From Silurus meridionalis (Eukaryota > Chordata > Actinopteri > Siluriformes > Siluridae), in contig NC_060896.1 in the NCBI RefSeq assembly GCF_014805685.1, forward strand, positions 11,913,389-11,977,388: a stretch of DNA of 64,000 nucleotides, written 5' to 3'. Position numbers and translations under genes: made by a program. Of this stretch, positions 11,112 to 20,803 are shown piece by piece; the stretch's first letter is position 1; the number at the start of each line of letters is the position of its first letter. The notes under the pieces were generated by a model, which saw nothing but the letters and a program-made list of their open reading frames with translations, was not told where the DNA came from and searched no databases.

Positions 11112-14100
11112 ATATCTCGTTTACATCTAGACACTAATCCAGTTAATCTGTCACACTTGAGCTGAATGTTTGTGTGAGGGCATGTTGAAATACCGATGCA
11201 CTGATTCATAGTAAAATCTGAACAGTAGCTGAAAACACAGTTGTTAGTCAGAGAACAGTAAAGAAAATCTGAAGTCACAATAGCCATTCAGAAAATACAA
11301 CATTGAGTACAAAAATAGTGAACCTTTATGAATTTTGCGTGCCTGTGACAAATTACTAATTTGTGTGACTCATAATAATGCACACTGTAACCAATCAATG
11401 TTAATAATGTATTTGTGTTCTTAGTGTTTTTCTTAGTTATTTTCCAATCATGTTTGTATTTGTGTATGTGCAATTGCACTTTGGGATAAGCTGCTGTATT
11501 TGTTGCTTGTGAATTTGACTTGCACTTCAGTACACAGGGTAAAATTGCATGTTTTGCATGCACCATTTCTAAGCATAGGCGAACTAGACGGTTGCCTTGG
11601 GCGCAACAAGGTGGTAGTGGGGGGGTACCAGTGAGCTCCCCCCGCTCCACCGCCACCCTCAGCCATTTCAATTTTTTACCTGTTTTTCTTCTGAAGTTTT
11701 TTATATAAAGCATATGTTTACTTACTTGAATTTATGCGATTTTGCAATGATTATTAAATGTGTTCAACCCTTTTTTATGAAAGGTTACAATGATTTGTAT
11801 GGTGTGGGGGTGGAGCGCTGTGGTGGGAGGGCCGAGACAATAGGAATTGGTAACAATAGGAATCTCACCTCAGGTGTCGAAAAAGCTAGAAATGGCCCTG
11901 CGTGTTTTGTGTACAGAGACACGTCACACATAGTACATAATCACCTAATCACAACTGTCTGAACTTATCAGTAATACTTGTCACCCTGTCATATATTTAT
12001 TTATTTATTAACTTATTTTTAGTGTTTGTGCTTTATTAAACTACCGCTATACTTTTATATTTGGTACACAGTTTTCATGTTGAAGCATGAAAGTGGCATA
12101 AACAACAAAACAAAAAAATGTAAGCCTGAACCACAGTTATGTTCGACAATGACAATCATCAGCCAGCGTTTCATACCGTGACATCTATAGCTATGTTAAA
12201 TTCATTAAGAAAGTATTTTGTCTTTGAACTTGCCTCTGAAAGGGCAAAAACTGGACAACACTTGTCACTTTTTCGAAGTCAGAACATACGTTAGTTTCAA
12301 TCTCACTATGTGCAGGTGATGAAGGGAAATGCAGGTTTATATATTCCTTGCCTACAAATGTGTATACCATTATTTTGAAAAGTTTCCATATAAATATTCA
12401 TCACTCTTATAACAACTCAAAAAAGCCATTTTTGTGTGGCTTTAGCAACTTCAGGTCTTCCGAATAATTATCCGAACATAATAAATCATTCTACACATGT
12501 ACAACCCTTTAGACAATGTTTTGAAACACACACAGGTTTGCACACAGATGATTGAATTTAATTGCTTGCTATTGATAAATGTTTGTAGGAAATGAATGAT
12601 CTAATAGTCAAAAGAACAGAACACACGAGTGCAGTAGAGATGTAGTTGTAGGAGTTGTTGGCCAGAGCTAACCGATGAGAATACCGAGGTTCAGCCCTCA
12701 TTAATCTCAGAAGCATTTTCTTTACCTCCCACGCTTGTTTTTTTAATCAAAACAGCAGCATCCTGATAAAGTAATGGCAGACCTTTGCCTGATATGTGGA
12801 ATAACCTGGATTTCAAGACCCAATCAGCAGTGATAACTGTTTTTTAGTTGACCGCGGAGCTGCAGAGTAGTATGGAAGAATGATAGTATAATATAATAAT
12901 ATAATTTCTAACCTCTAATATTATATGGGTTAAACATTATTGTAGTAGATATTGATCATTGATGTATAGTAACTATGAAATGGGTCACTTTTTGGATCAT
13001 TTAAATTCTGGATTTAGCCCTGATAACTCTGTCCTCCAGCTGTACTCTGTTACATGAATCTCACAAAAGCACCTCCCTTAATTCCACTACACGTATTACA
13101 TAAACTCTTTTGAATTGCAACTTATATTTAACCACAAACAGAAATGATTAAAAACCATGATGTGTATAAACATTTTAAAAATACATTTATCAAACAAATA
13201 TTTGATTATATGTCTGTGCATGTATCTATGCACAGCTTTGACAATGTGTACATAAAGCAGCTAGCAGTGAAGCCCAGTATGTCAGAGCACTATATGTATT
13301 GACTTATTAAATCATTATAGATTAACATTTGGGTTACCGATAAAAGGATGATAGTAATTAGTGTAAAAAAACAACCAAGCTTGTGCTTATGCTTAAATCC
13401 TTGCATCATATTGTATATAAATTTGCTGTTGATTTTACCATAAGCTGGGATATAAAGGGCATTAGGCACACAAATTAATTTGTGTAAATCTTTTGGATCA
13501 TATGCATTTTGACTACAGACATATTTTGGAGATAAATTAGAGGCTATTATGGGTATTTCCCAACCATCCATTGGTAAAATCCTTCCCACAGTGAAGGATT
13601 TCATGATTTCTCTTACAGGACTTAAGTACAGGCCAATTTCATATCGGACCTAAGCTGTCTGTTTTTACTCCAACCTTTCTGGCTAATATGTCAGATAACA
13701 GAAAGAATTCAGCACTTTAAATTTAGCACCCTTTTTCTTTTTTCTTTTTTAGAAACTACTGAGGCAAACTAGTAACTCTCACTTGTAAAATAAGTCTAAG
13801 GGCAAGTGTTAAATCTTTCAATACATGACTGTACTTTATATCTCAAGTTTAAAATGACAGCCATTACAGTCAACAGAAAAGGTCTCTGGGGACATGAAAG
13901 AATATTTGACAATACAATTCTTATGTAGTTCTGTACTATTTTCAGTTAAAAAACTAAAAGCACTAAAATGAGCCCCATTTCTGAAAAACTGAATCATGAT
14001 GATTCAGAAATCAATGTACAAATACCTCGGACAAAACATATCCTTTAGGGTGTTCAGTAAAATATCTGATTCACTTAAATATTGGTGGATTATTCCAACA

Positions 14101-14547
14101 CCTGCTGTTCAACTTCAATTATAACTGATTTCCAAGTAAACAAGTTTTCTGTACTTTTTCTTAGTTTACAGTAACAGGCAGCAATTATTGTCCATTGTAT
14201 CTGTGCATATGCAACAGTTTCTGTAAATAGAAATTGTAGGCTAGAAAACACTGTGGTGTTTCATTGTAAATGCTCATTATTATAATATTCGCAAAGAAAC
14301 AAAGATGCTATAAATTGCATTTATTTATTCACTAATCTTTTCAATTGTCCATATTATATCATATTAGCTTACAATCATTTTCTCAAGCAAGCACAGCTTA
14401 CACAGATGCATGTATTTTTCTGTCATCAAATCCTTAATAAGTATCCTTAGTAACCCAAAAAACTTTTCTTAATTTAATATGTTCATAGTAAAAGGTTTAG
14501 TGTGGGTATCATGTGATTGTGAGATTTGACAGACAGACAGACAGACA

Positions 14548-14602
<55 letters not shown>

Positions 14603-14777
14603 CCCTACTCCAAACATTCTCATTCTCAATAAATCTTCAGGCCCAGAGGTGAATTTCAGACTACCTGTCAGTATATTACCAAAATGAAGAGTTACTAGGA
14701 CTCACACTGATCTTGTGTGGATAGGCGAATCCATATGACATTTTTGTGCTTACTTGGGTGTGTAAGTATTTGTGTGT

Positions 14778-14822
<45 letters not shown>

Positions 14823-17800
14823 TGCACTCACTTGCTGGTGTGTTGCATAGATCATAGATTAAAGAGGGCTCCACTTGAGAAGAAGATTTGCATAATATGA
14901 TTTGTGGTGCTCAGTGAAGTACGCTTAATGCTACTGATGAATCTGCTCTCACAGCTTAGGAATAAGTTCTTTCCTCCAACTTGTTTCTTTGTTCTCCCCA
15001 CTTTACCTTCGCACCTCCAGCCACTTTTTTCATTGCTTAATTATCCCAGGTTCAGTAAACCTTCAGAATACTCACAGAGCTCCAGTGGATGGGCGTAAAT
15101 TCTAGATTTAAGGGAAGTTATCTGTGCTGTGAATCGAATAATACTATTGTTAAGACAGCGGCTTCCCTTTATTTCACTTAATTGTAAGCAGCAGGCTGTT
15201 TTGTGTGTTCCATGTAAAAACCTTGATTCTGGCTGATGAGGAATCACAGTAACCAGAGGTATTTGTAAATGTCACTGCTAGTCACACTCATTATCTGGCA
15301 CTGTGATAATTAATGGAGCTCCTCCCAATCTCATGCCGCTTCAATTAAAATGTGCTGAGAATTTGTCACGACCGTCGAAGGTCTCGCTCACCAGTTGTCA
15401 GTCTGTCTGTGGTGTAGGATGACAAATAGCAATTAGCTTTGCAAGCTCCATTTTATTCACATGTCACTCGAGAGATTTGTAGTGTTTGTTTGGCAATTTC
15501 TGTACTTCAGGTTTTTTTTTTTTAAACTTAATTTAATGCAATTAGACCTAAAAAAAAAAAAAAAAGGGAGAATGAGATCTGACAACAAAAGCATTTTATT
15601 TGAAAGTGTGTGTGTTGTCCAGAAAAACAAAGAAAATAAGAGGGCAGAGGGAGGCTTCATTCTTTCCTGTAAACAGTAAACTAAAAAGAGGGAATAGTGA
15701 AGTCTGATGGTGATTTTATTACAGCCCTCTCTCTGAGGCTATACACTGCCTGTCTACTCTGTCACCATGGTCACAAAGCCTCAGGGTGTATGACAGTGTG
15801 CTATTCTCTCACTCCATCCTTTGCTTCCTCATTTGCTCACTCCCTCACTCATTCACTCTCTCCCTTAACCCTCCCTCTGTCACTCACTTTCTCATGCTTT
15901 CAATTTATGATGAAAATGTGATCCTAAGGGTCTGTGAGTCTAAAATGACAAATAACATTTAATTTCTCCCACTGTCACTAACTTTCTCAATCCCTCACTT
16001 ACTCCCTTACTCCCTCCTTCATTTAGCCAGTCATGTCTTCACTCTTTCACTTATTCATTTCCTGCCTTACTTGCCTCATTCACTCAGTTGGGCATAGCAT
16101 AGAATTAAACAAAATTTGTTTCAACAAGCAGCCATATTTATTTTATAACATATGATGATGATGATGGTTTTAATTTACTTAAAACTATCTACTGTATTTT
16201 TTTTTTTGGACAGCCTTGTTAAATGTTCAAAGTGACCTCATGGTCAATAACATAATATCACTTAAAATAAATTATATTCTAATCTTATTATCTAAAATTT
16301 TGAGAAAGCAAAAGAGTGGGTATATAACTTTGAATATGAATTCTCCAATTAAAATAAATGTCTAACTAGGTAACAGGCTTGACATCGTTGTTAGTGTTGT
16401 TTATATAGTGTTGCTTCATGACATTTATTTTGAGCAGTTTCTATTCGGTTTTTTTTTATGCCAGGTTAGACAAAATACTTTCTCTGGTTTGGAGAACTCT
16501 GTTCAGTGAACAGTATAATCATTACTATTACAGCCTTCAACTAACACTGTTATACAGAAGATTTGAATGCTACAAGTGAGTTCATACGGGCATTTTCTAG
16601 AGCAAAGGTACCAAAATATTTCCTATAAAGGGCGAAAAATCAACTGATTGATTGAGGGCAGTGGGGCGAATGTAAATGTTACTATCAGTATTACTGCTAA
16701 TATTATACCACACTGTATTATTATTTTTTTTATTAAGTTGCCAATGTATTTCCTCATTTATGATTTCATAATATTTAGATTAATAAATAAATAGAAAACA
16801 TTACTCTGTAATCTGCTTAAGTAACACAGTTTGGTATAATGTTACAATTTTGGTAGTAACAGTATACCAAATTGTATTATATAAAAGTTGCCAAGGTTCT
16901 CCTCTTTTTGATTACACAATATTAAAAAATATACAAATAGAAAATCTTACTCTAATGCAGTTTTATTTTCAATGTTTTCTAGTTTGTTGAAACTCACAGA
17001 ACAATGAAAGCATGAACAATTCCATTTATACTACAATACAACTACTTTTAATTTCAATGTACATTTTTGCCGCTTTAAAATAAAACAAAAAATGGTATAA
17101 TAAACGTTTATTTTCCCATAAATGGCATGAAGGTTTGGGCATCTCTGCTCTAAAGCATCATATGAAAGAATTACCTTAATTCATTTTTCAGCCAAATTAC
17201 TAGGAATTCTATCCTAATAAGATAAACCCAAGCTTTAATAAGAGCACCTGAGGCTTTCGGATGAGCTCTTGACCTGTATCTGCATGAAATCTTGCACTCG
17301 CTCAACTGCCACTTAAATGGCTGATTGGAAAATAGTGTGAATGAGCAATTGTACAGCTGTTCCTATTAAAGTGGTTTTACCACATTGAGCTCAGATATGA
17401 GTAGATGTATGAATACTACTATAAAGTTAAACGGTAGTACATATCTGTTTATACAAGAGCAATAAGTACAGTATAATAACATAGAAGAAAGCTGTAACTC
17501 TGAATGGACTCTGGCCACGCTGTCACCTGTAAACATAGCAGTATGTGAGCTGCGTGATTATCTGTGACTGTTTGCAATCTCTGTTATCTTTTTATCTTTG
17601 TCTGTGCTCTCCACTAAATCTGCTGAAAGGTATTCTGTCCATTTAGTTCTGTTCAATGAATTGAACTGAGAGTGGTCAATGTGTTCATAAAATAGACCCA
17701 AAAGCATCTGTAAACAAACTGACACAATAAAAGCGGAGCGACTTAGTTGTGCTCAGTGCTCCGGACACACTTAGTAACAAGCACTGCATCAATCCAAGGG

Positions 17801-18975
17801 AGTTGCTCAGAGCAAAAGACAGAATAATTTCTCAGTAATAAGAAACTCTTGGCTGATGCAGGAAGGAGAATTAGATGTTTATTATCTTGCTTGACAACCC
17901 ACGGTTTAAACTTTTGTGCTAAGATATGCTTTTAAAGCTCATAAAACTCCATTAATATTGCCACTTTGCAAATCCACCAAGGTCCACACATTGGGCATAA
18001 TGAGAAACAGAATGGTACATTGCATTTTCTTTGTATTTTTACCCTGGGTGGTGCAGCTATACTTAGCTTAAGCACTTGAAGGTCTAAAGTGGTCCATAAT
18101 CAGCTGTACAAACTGTGACGAATAACTCATAAAAACTGTATTACAAAACACTCTTGCCACTGCATATTTTTTTCTGGGTCGCATATAGTCTCGGAGTCAT
18201 CATCAGCATACCCATACTGTGTCATCTCAACTCTCCACAGGTCACCAAGATGCTTGCTGTGGTGGTGATCCTTTTTGCACTGCTGTGGATGCCATACAGA
18301 ACGCTGGTGCTAATCAACTCCTTTGTCAGCATGCCATACCTGGACGCCTGGTTCCTGCTTTTCTGCAGGACGTGCATCTATGCCAACAGTGCTATCAATC
18401 CTGTAGTGTACAACCTAATGTCTCAGAAGTTCCGCTCTGCATTTCGTGGTCTGTACCGGTGCCAGCAGCCGGCCAGTCACCAGCGTAGCCTGTCCTTACT
18501 CCAGACCAGCTACACTGTAGCGAGAGACCCTCGAAGCACTCACATCAGCAATGGTACCAAAGAAACTGTGAAGGGAATCAGCTGTGACACTGCCAACCAG
18601 GAACCTAGCAAAGAAAGCCCCCTGGCTAAAAAGAAAGACGCTACAAAAAATACTGATATTGACAATAATGGCATGGATAAGCTGCAAGAAAAGACAGATG
18701 AAACTGACAAAGTCCAGAATCGAGGTGATACTGCAATCCTTGCCACTGAAACTGAAATAAAAGGAATTGTGAAAGAAGATAATGATCCTGGCTTGGAGAA
18801 AAAGATTGATAGCCAACACACTGTTATTAGAAAGGATGTGGAAAATTTTTATAATATTAACAGTGATATGACTCTAGACATTACCCGCTCTAATGCAGAG
18901 ATAGCTGTGCCAGCCTCTGATGAGATTGGCCATGCTAAGAAAAATGCTACGGAATTGATGCATAGCACGTTGTAA
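5233..18975 (+). CDS. trhr2: Thyrotropin-releasing hormone receptor (trhr2), full model: join of three coding exons
   Basis: Join 5233-5606, 5908-6325, 18241-18975 gives 508 residues. This is a rhodopsin-family, Gq-coupled plasma-membrane receptor for the tripeptide TRH. Seen: N-linked sequons at N4 and N10; TM1 about 28-53; LAVAD in TM2; TM3 with disulfide Cys100 (partner Cys178); ERY at 124-126; TM4 147-166; TM5 190-218; TM6 268-292 with WMPY; TM7 301-322 with NPVVY at 317-321. Residues equivalent to those known to contact TRH in the mammalian receptor are kept: Tyr108, Asn112, Tyr283 and Arg307. The C-terminal tail (about 186 residues) is far longer than in mammalian TRHR1. The subtype call rests on synteny with the zc3h18-like gene. 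The model assumes unit 1 exons splice over unit 2; if the duplication is an assembly error, one unit should be dropped. The ATG at 5233 has a strong context (AACATGG). Confidence 0.88.
5607..5907 (+). other. trhr2: trhr2 intron 1 (copy 1), 301 bases
   Basis: Bounded by GTAAGC and TTTTTTGCTGTTACAG. AT-rich with no repeat or coding content. The same intron is at 10326-10626 in unit 2, also 301 bases. Confidence 0.9.
5908..6325 (+). CDS. trhr2: trhr2 coding exon 2 (copy 1, intact)
   Basis: Encodes residues 125-264: intracellular loop 2 ([20 protein letters not shown]), TM4, extracellular loop 2 with Cys178, TM5 and most of loop 3, ending SSRKQ. It ends in phase 0, so it joins directly to VTKMLAV of exon 3. 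The donor is GTGTGT, the first bases of a long (GT)n microsatellite. The long loop 3 is rich in Arg, Lys and Ser. Confidence 0.93.
6326..6380 (+). repeat. (GT)n microsatellite forming the exon 2 splice donor (copy 1)
   Basis: 55 bases of GT start immediately after the last codon of exon 2, so the donor dinucleotide is the first repeat unit and many equivalent GT sites follow. Confidence 0.95.
6833..6933 (+). mobile_element. Transposon-like fragment truncated at the duplication junction
   Basis: The GC-rich segment (CATTTCTAAGC...GGTTGCCTTGGGCGC...GGTGGTAGTGGGGGGG) is the left part of a sequence that continues past 11662 in unit 2 (see 11560-11905). Here it is cut off exactly where unit 2 begins, so the duplication breakpoint falls inside it. 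Confidence 0.45.
7297..7304. promoter_or_regulatory. Perfect CRE palindrome, copy 2
   Basis: Duplicate of the TGACGTCA at 2553-2560. If the duplication is real, trhr2 has a second promoter-like block inside intron 2 of the unit 1 gene. Confidence 0.4.
7921..8007 (+). other. Probable 5' exon of trhr2 (copy 2)
   Basis: Same as 3178-3264: acceptor ACACAGCAG, donor CATG|GTAAGA, with the terminal ATG at 8005-8007. If real, it could start transcripts from the second promoter, but these would run into the frameshifted coding exons. Confidence 0.4.
8583..8625 (+). repeat. (GA)n microsatellite, copy 2
   Basis: Counterpart of 3839-3879, with one G-to-A interruption, the only substitution I noticed between the two units. 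Confidence 0.9.
9148..9216 (+). repeat. (TTTC)n microsatellite, copy 2
   Basis: About 17 TTTC units versus about 23 in unit 1. Confidence 0.95.
9954..10325 (+). pseudogene. trhr2 coding exon 1, copy 2 (frameshifted)
   Basis: Identical to 5233-5606 except for loss of one C (CTCCCTG to CTCCTG) and one G (CAGGGAG to CAGGAG) near codons 12-17. The net -2 shift gives a stop codon (TAA, about 10028) after roughly 25 codons. The rest of the exon keeps an undamaged receptor frame. Both losses are in homopolymers, typical of long-read consensus error, so this may be an intact allele with sequencing errors and not a true pseudogene. Confidence 0.85.
10627..11043 (+). pseudogene. trhr2 coding exon 2, copy 2 (frameshifted)
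   Basis: Identical to 5908-6325 except that GGCGTATGGGCC has become GGCGATGGGCC (one T lost, near 10704). The frame then meets a stop (TAA, about 10759) early in TM4. Splice sites are preserved (TTACAG acceptor, GTGTGT donor). The remainder of the exon is undamaged in the original frame, so the lesion is either very recent or a sequencing error. Confidence 0.85.
11044..11110 (+). repeat. (GT)n microsatellite at exon 2 splice donor (copy 2)
   Basis: 67 bases of GT starting directly at the exon end; 12 bases longer than the unit 1 tract. Confidence 0.95.
11560..11905. mobile_element. Non-autonomous DNA-transposon-like sequence spanning the end of unit 2
   Basis: The left end reads CACCATTTCTAAGC and the right end, reversed, CAGGGCCATTTCTAGC; both share CCATTTCTA. 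Inside is the GC-rich GGTTGCCTTGGGCGC block seen in many fish repeats. No coding capacity. The superfamily is uncertain. Unit 2 of the duplication ends within it at 11662. Confidence 0.35.
14528..14601 (+). repeat. (GACA)n(CA)n compound microsatellite
   Basis: About five GACA units followed by about 25 CA units. Confidence 0.95.
14771..14820 (+). repeat. (GT)n microsatellite
   Basis: Interrupted near the left end by GCAC, then about 19 uninterrupted TG units. Confidence 0.93.
16603..17147. mobile_element. hAT-like non-autonomous element, 545 bp
   Basis: The left end CAAAGGTACCAAA and the reversed right end CAGAGATGCCCAAA form short imperfect inverted repeats. The flanking octamers TTCTAGAG and CTCTAAAG match at 6 of 8 positions, as expected for a decayed 8-base hAT target duplication. 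AT-rich interior, no transposase. Lies within trhr2 intron 2. Confidence 0.5.
17148..18240 (+). other. trhr2 intron 2, right part, and exon 3 acceptor
   Basis: No coding features apart from the acceptor ACTCTCCACAG at 18240. An upstream in-frame run (18154-18240) lengthens the open frame but encodes no receptor residues and is intronic. Confidence 0.7.
18241..18975 (+). CDS. trhr2: trhr2 coding exon 3 (TM6, TM7, C-terminal tail)
   Basis: Encodes residues 265-508. It opens [20 protein letters not shown] (TM6) and continues through [20 protein letters not shown] (TM7) and the helix-8 [15 protein letters not shown], whose Cys is a likely palmitoylation site. A hydrophilic tail rich in Lys, Asp, Glu, Ser and Thr follows, with many possible kinase sites, ending HSTL before TAA at 18973-18975. 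Only one copy exists in the window although exons 1-2 occur twice. The Tyr and Arg matching the TRH-contacting residues of TM6 and TM7 are present. Confidence 0.93.
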   Translation, partial: VTKMLAVVVILFALLWMPYRTLVLINSFVSMPYLDAWFLLFCRTCIYANSAINPVVYNLMSQKFRSAFRGLYRCQQPASHQRSLSLLQTSYTVARDPRSTHISNGTKETVKGISCDTANQEPSKESPLAKKKDATKNTDIDNNGMDKLQEKTDETDKVQNRGDTAILATETEIKGIVKEDNDPGLEKKIDSQHTVIRKDVENFYNINSDMTLDITRSNAEIAVPASDEIGHAKKNATELMHSTL

Positions 18976-20357
18976 TCCCTTCAGATCTGAAAGGGAAATT
19001 TGTAGGGGTTAGAGTTGTATAGTTTATTGTCCTGAATTGAAAAAGCTATTGCTTGTTGTTAAAAGGACAGCCAAAAAATTCCATTTCAGACAGGATCCAA
19101 AATATCTTGTCTTTGCATGTGCTGATGAGACAGTTTGCGTCGCAAAGACTTGGACCCTATCACTGCATCAATTTTTCTGGACAACACCATCTTTGCGTCG
19201 GCTTTTGGAGTTTTGATGTGTTCTTTTCATTTGAGTTACATTAAAACATATGCCCTTTCTTTGTGTATGGAGAAGCAGAAAGTAATGAATCCAGCTAAGT
19301 GAGTACATAACCCACTTCTGAATGAAACAGAATGGGTCACACAGCAACTGCTACAAGACACTTTTATCTGATAACATGGCCTGGAGCATCAGGTCAGCAC
19401 TAACATACATCCGTGTTATCCGTTCAGCTAACACGAGGCATTTAAAGGCTGGCTCTGTGCCACTGAAAGAACAGAGAGCATGGCTAGGGGAACTGACTTG
19501 TAATGCATCAACATTTGTTCCACCTAAAAGCTTTAGGAATGACGATTTACATCTATTTCATCTGCCAACGTGCTCAGAAGCATTGAGTCCTCTGGGTGGC
19601 TTTTGAGTAATGAATGCAGATTAAGTCAGAAAGACAGAGAATCAGACATCAATTTACAGACCCATCTACTTATCCATTTATTTATATAAAGGGAGTCCAC
19701 AACACACTTTAGGACAACTATTGTGTTCTGCTGAAACAAATGAAGATGTATATCCTTTGTGTCTCTGTGAACAAAACAAATCTTATTCTGATGTGTCCTG
19801 ATACTGAAAAGATTTGTAAGCACTTCTTTTGTGTACCCAGTGCCAAAATATTTATTTAAATGTTTTACATCTATGTAGAAAGCAGCCATTAATATGATTT
19901 CCAGTCCTAAACGGTAATTTTTATGATGCTATAATGACTTAAGCACCATCATGCTTTAATGTGCATTTTACAGTTGTTCTTTTTCAAAAGCAATCTGTTC
20001 CCTGGTGTAAATGCTTTATTGTAAAGCCTGTTGTTTATGCCTCTCTTGTGCTGTTTCCCTAAAAGGAGAGATTATGATAAGATCTTGAAATTGTTTGTGG
20101 CTGGTTTTGTGGCTTATTAAACTAATTTTAGCTGTGCCACATTTAGAGCTCTGCCTGAAAGTCGGAATTTTCATTTATCTCATCAGGCATCTTGTTAGAA
20201 GAGCCAGCACCGTTCTGCTTGTTGCCGTTTTAGTGCTCGAGCTATTATTTCTGTACTGTCACATTTCATTTGATAAGCATTGAATGAAGCCAGTACCAGT
20301 GTAAAGAGGCTCATTTCAGAGTGCTAAAGTGGAAAGGGGGTTATACCGATGTGTTTG

Positions 20358-20358
<1 letters not shown>

Positions 20359-20398
<40 letters not shown>
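20359..20398 (+). repeat. (CA)n microsatellite
   Basis: About 20 CA units. Confidence 0.93.
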
Positions 20399-20402
<4 letters not shown>

Positions 20403-20707
20403 CTGCTGTTTTTCTGATTTTAATTGCATTGGTGACAGCGATGGAAAAACAAATTGTTTTCTTTTAAGGATGGAGAAAATGCATGGCTTTCGCTGAGGAA
20501 CCGTATTAGCTAAAGTGAATTTGGTGTCACAGCAGAAAACCCACAAGGGAAGATGTAACGCCTTTGGTGTGCTGCTTGTAAAAGCATTTTTTTTTAAATC
20601 CACTTGATATTTGCACAGTTCTCAATGTTAACTTACTGGAATCAGAGCTTAATGTATGTGTGAGTTCTGTGAGCCACCAAGCCTGTGTTAATTTCTACAT
20701 GCAGAAT

Positions 20708-20766
20708 ATATTATTATTATTATTAATTGTTATTATTATTATTATTATTAATTATTATTATTATTG
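20708..20766 (+). repeat. (ATT)n microsatellite
   Basis: ATT units broken by two TTAATT interruptions. Confidence 0.9.
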
Positions 20767-20803
20767 TGATCACACCTATCTTTTGCTGTATATGATGAAT
20801 AAA

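Larger units (their letters stand above)
6934..11662 (+). repeat. Tandem direct duplication, unit 2
   Basis: Second copy, 4,729 bases, directly abutting unit 1 with no spacer. Relative to unit 1, the GT tract is longer (about 67 versus 55 bases) and the TTTC tract shorter (about 69 versus 92). Many single-base indels occur in homopolymers, for example T4 versus T5 near 7815, CCC versus CCCC near 9904 and A5 versus A4 near 8861. Three single-base deletions fall in the coding exons. This is the unit contiguous with exon 3. It may be an allelic copy mis-assembled in tandem. Confidence 0.97.
11906..16600 (+). other. trhr2 intron 2, left part, no coding content
   Basis: AT-rich intronic DNA. Contains the GACA/CA tract (14528-14601), the GT tract (14771-14820) and short pyrimidine-rich CTCACT-type runs around 15780-16080. 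The block at 15100-15380 is less AT-rich and motif-dense and could be conserved non-coding sequence. A 104-codon minus-strand open frame at 13290-13604 matches nothing I recognise. Confidence 0.6.
18976..20803 (+). other. Probable trhr2 3' UTR and downstream sequence
   Basis: No other gene is visible. Candidate polyadenylation signals are ATTAAA at 19240-19245 and AATAAA at 20798-20803. The blocks at 19420-19610 and 20080-20285 are less AT-rich than their surroundings and could be conserved UTR or non-coding elements. A CA tract lies at 20359-20398 and an ATT tract at 20708-20766. The real transcript end cannot be chosen. Confidence 0.35.

Noticed and set aside
13290..13604. 104-codon minus-strand open frame in trhr2 intron 2
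   Set aside because: No family recognised, no start or splice context, AT-rich composition equal to its surroundings. Chance frame is the simplest reading; a homology search would decide.
18154..18240. Extension of exon 3 to an upstream ATG at 18154
   Set aside because: The TRH receptor match begins exactly at 18241 after a good ACTCTCCACAG acceptor, and it joins exon 2 in phase. The upstream codons are intronic.
18496..18821. Antisense open frames of 93-107 codons over exon 3
   Set aside because: Shadows of the real plus-strand receptor tail, which is compositionally biased.
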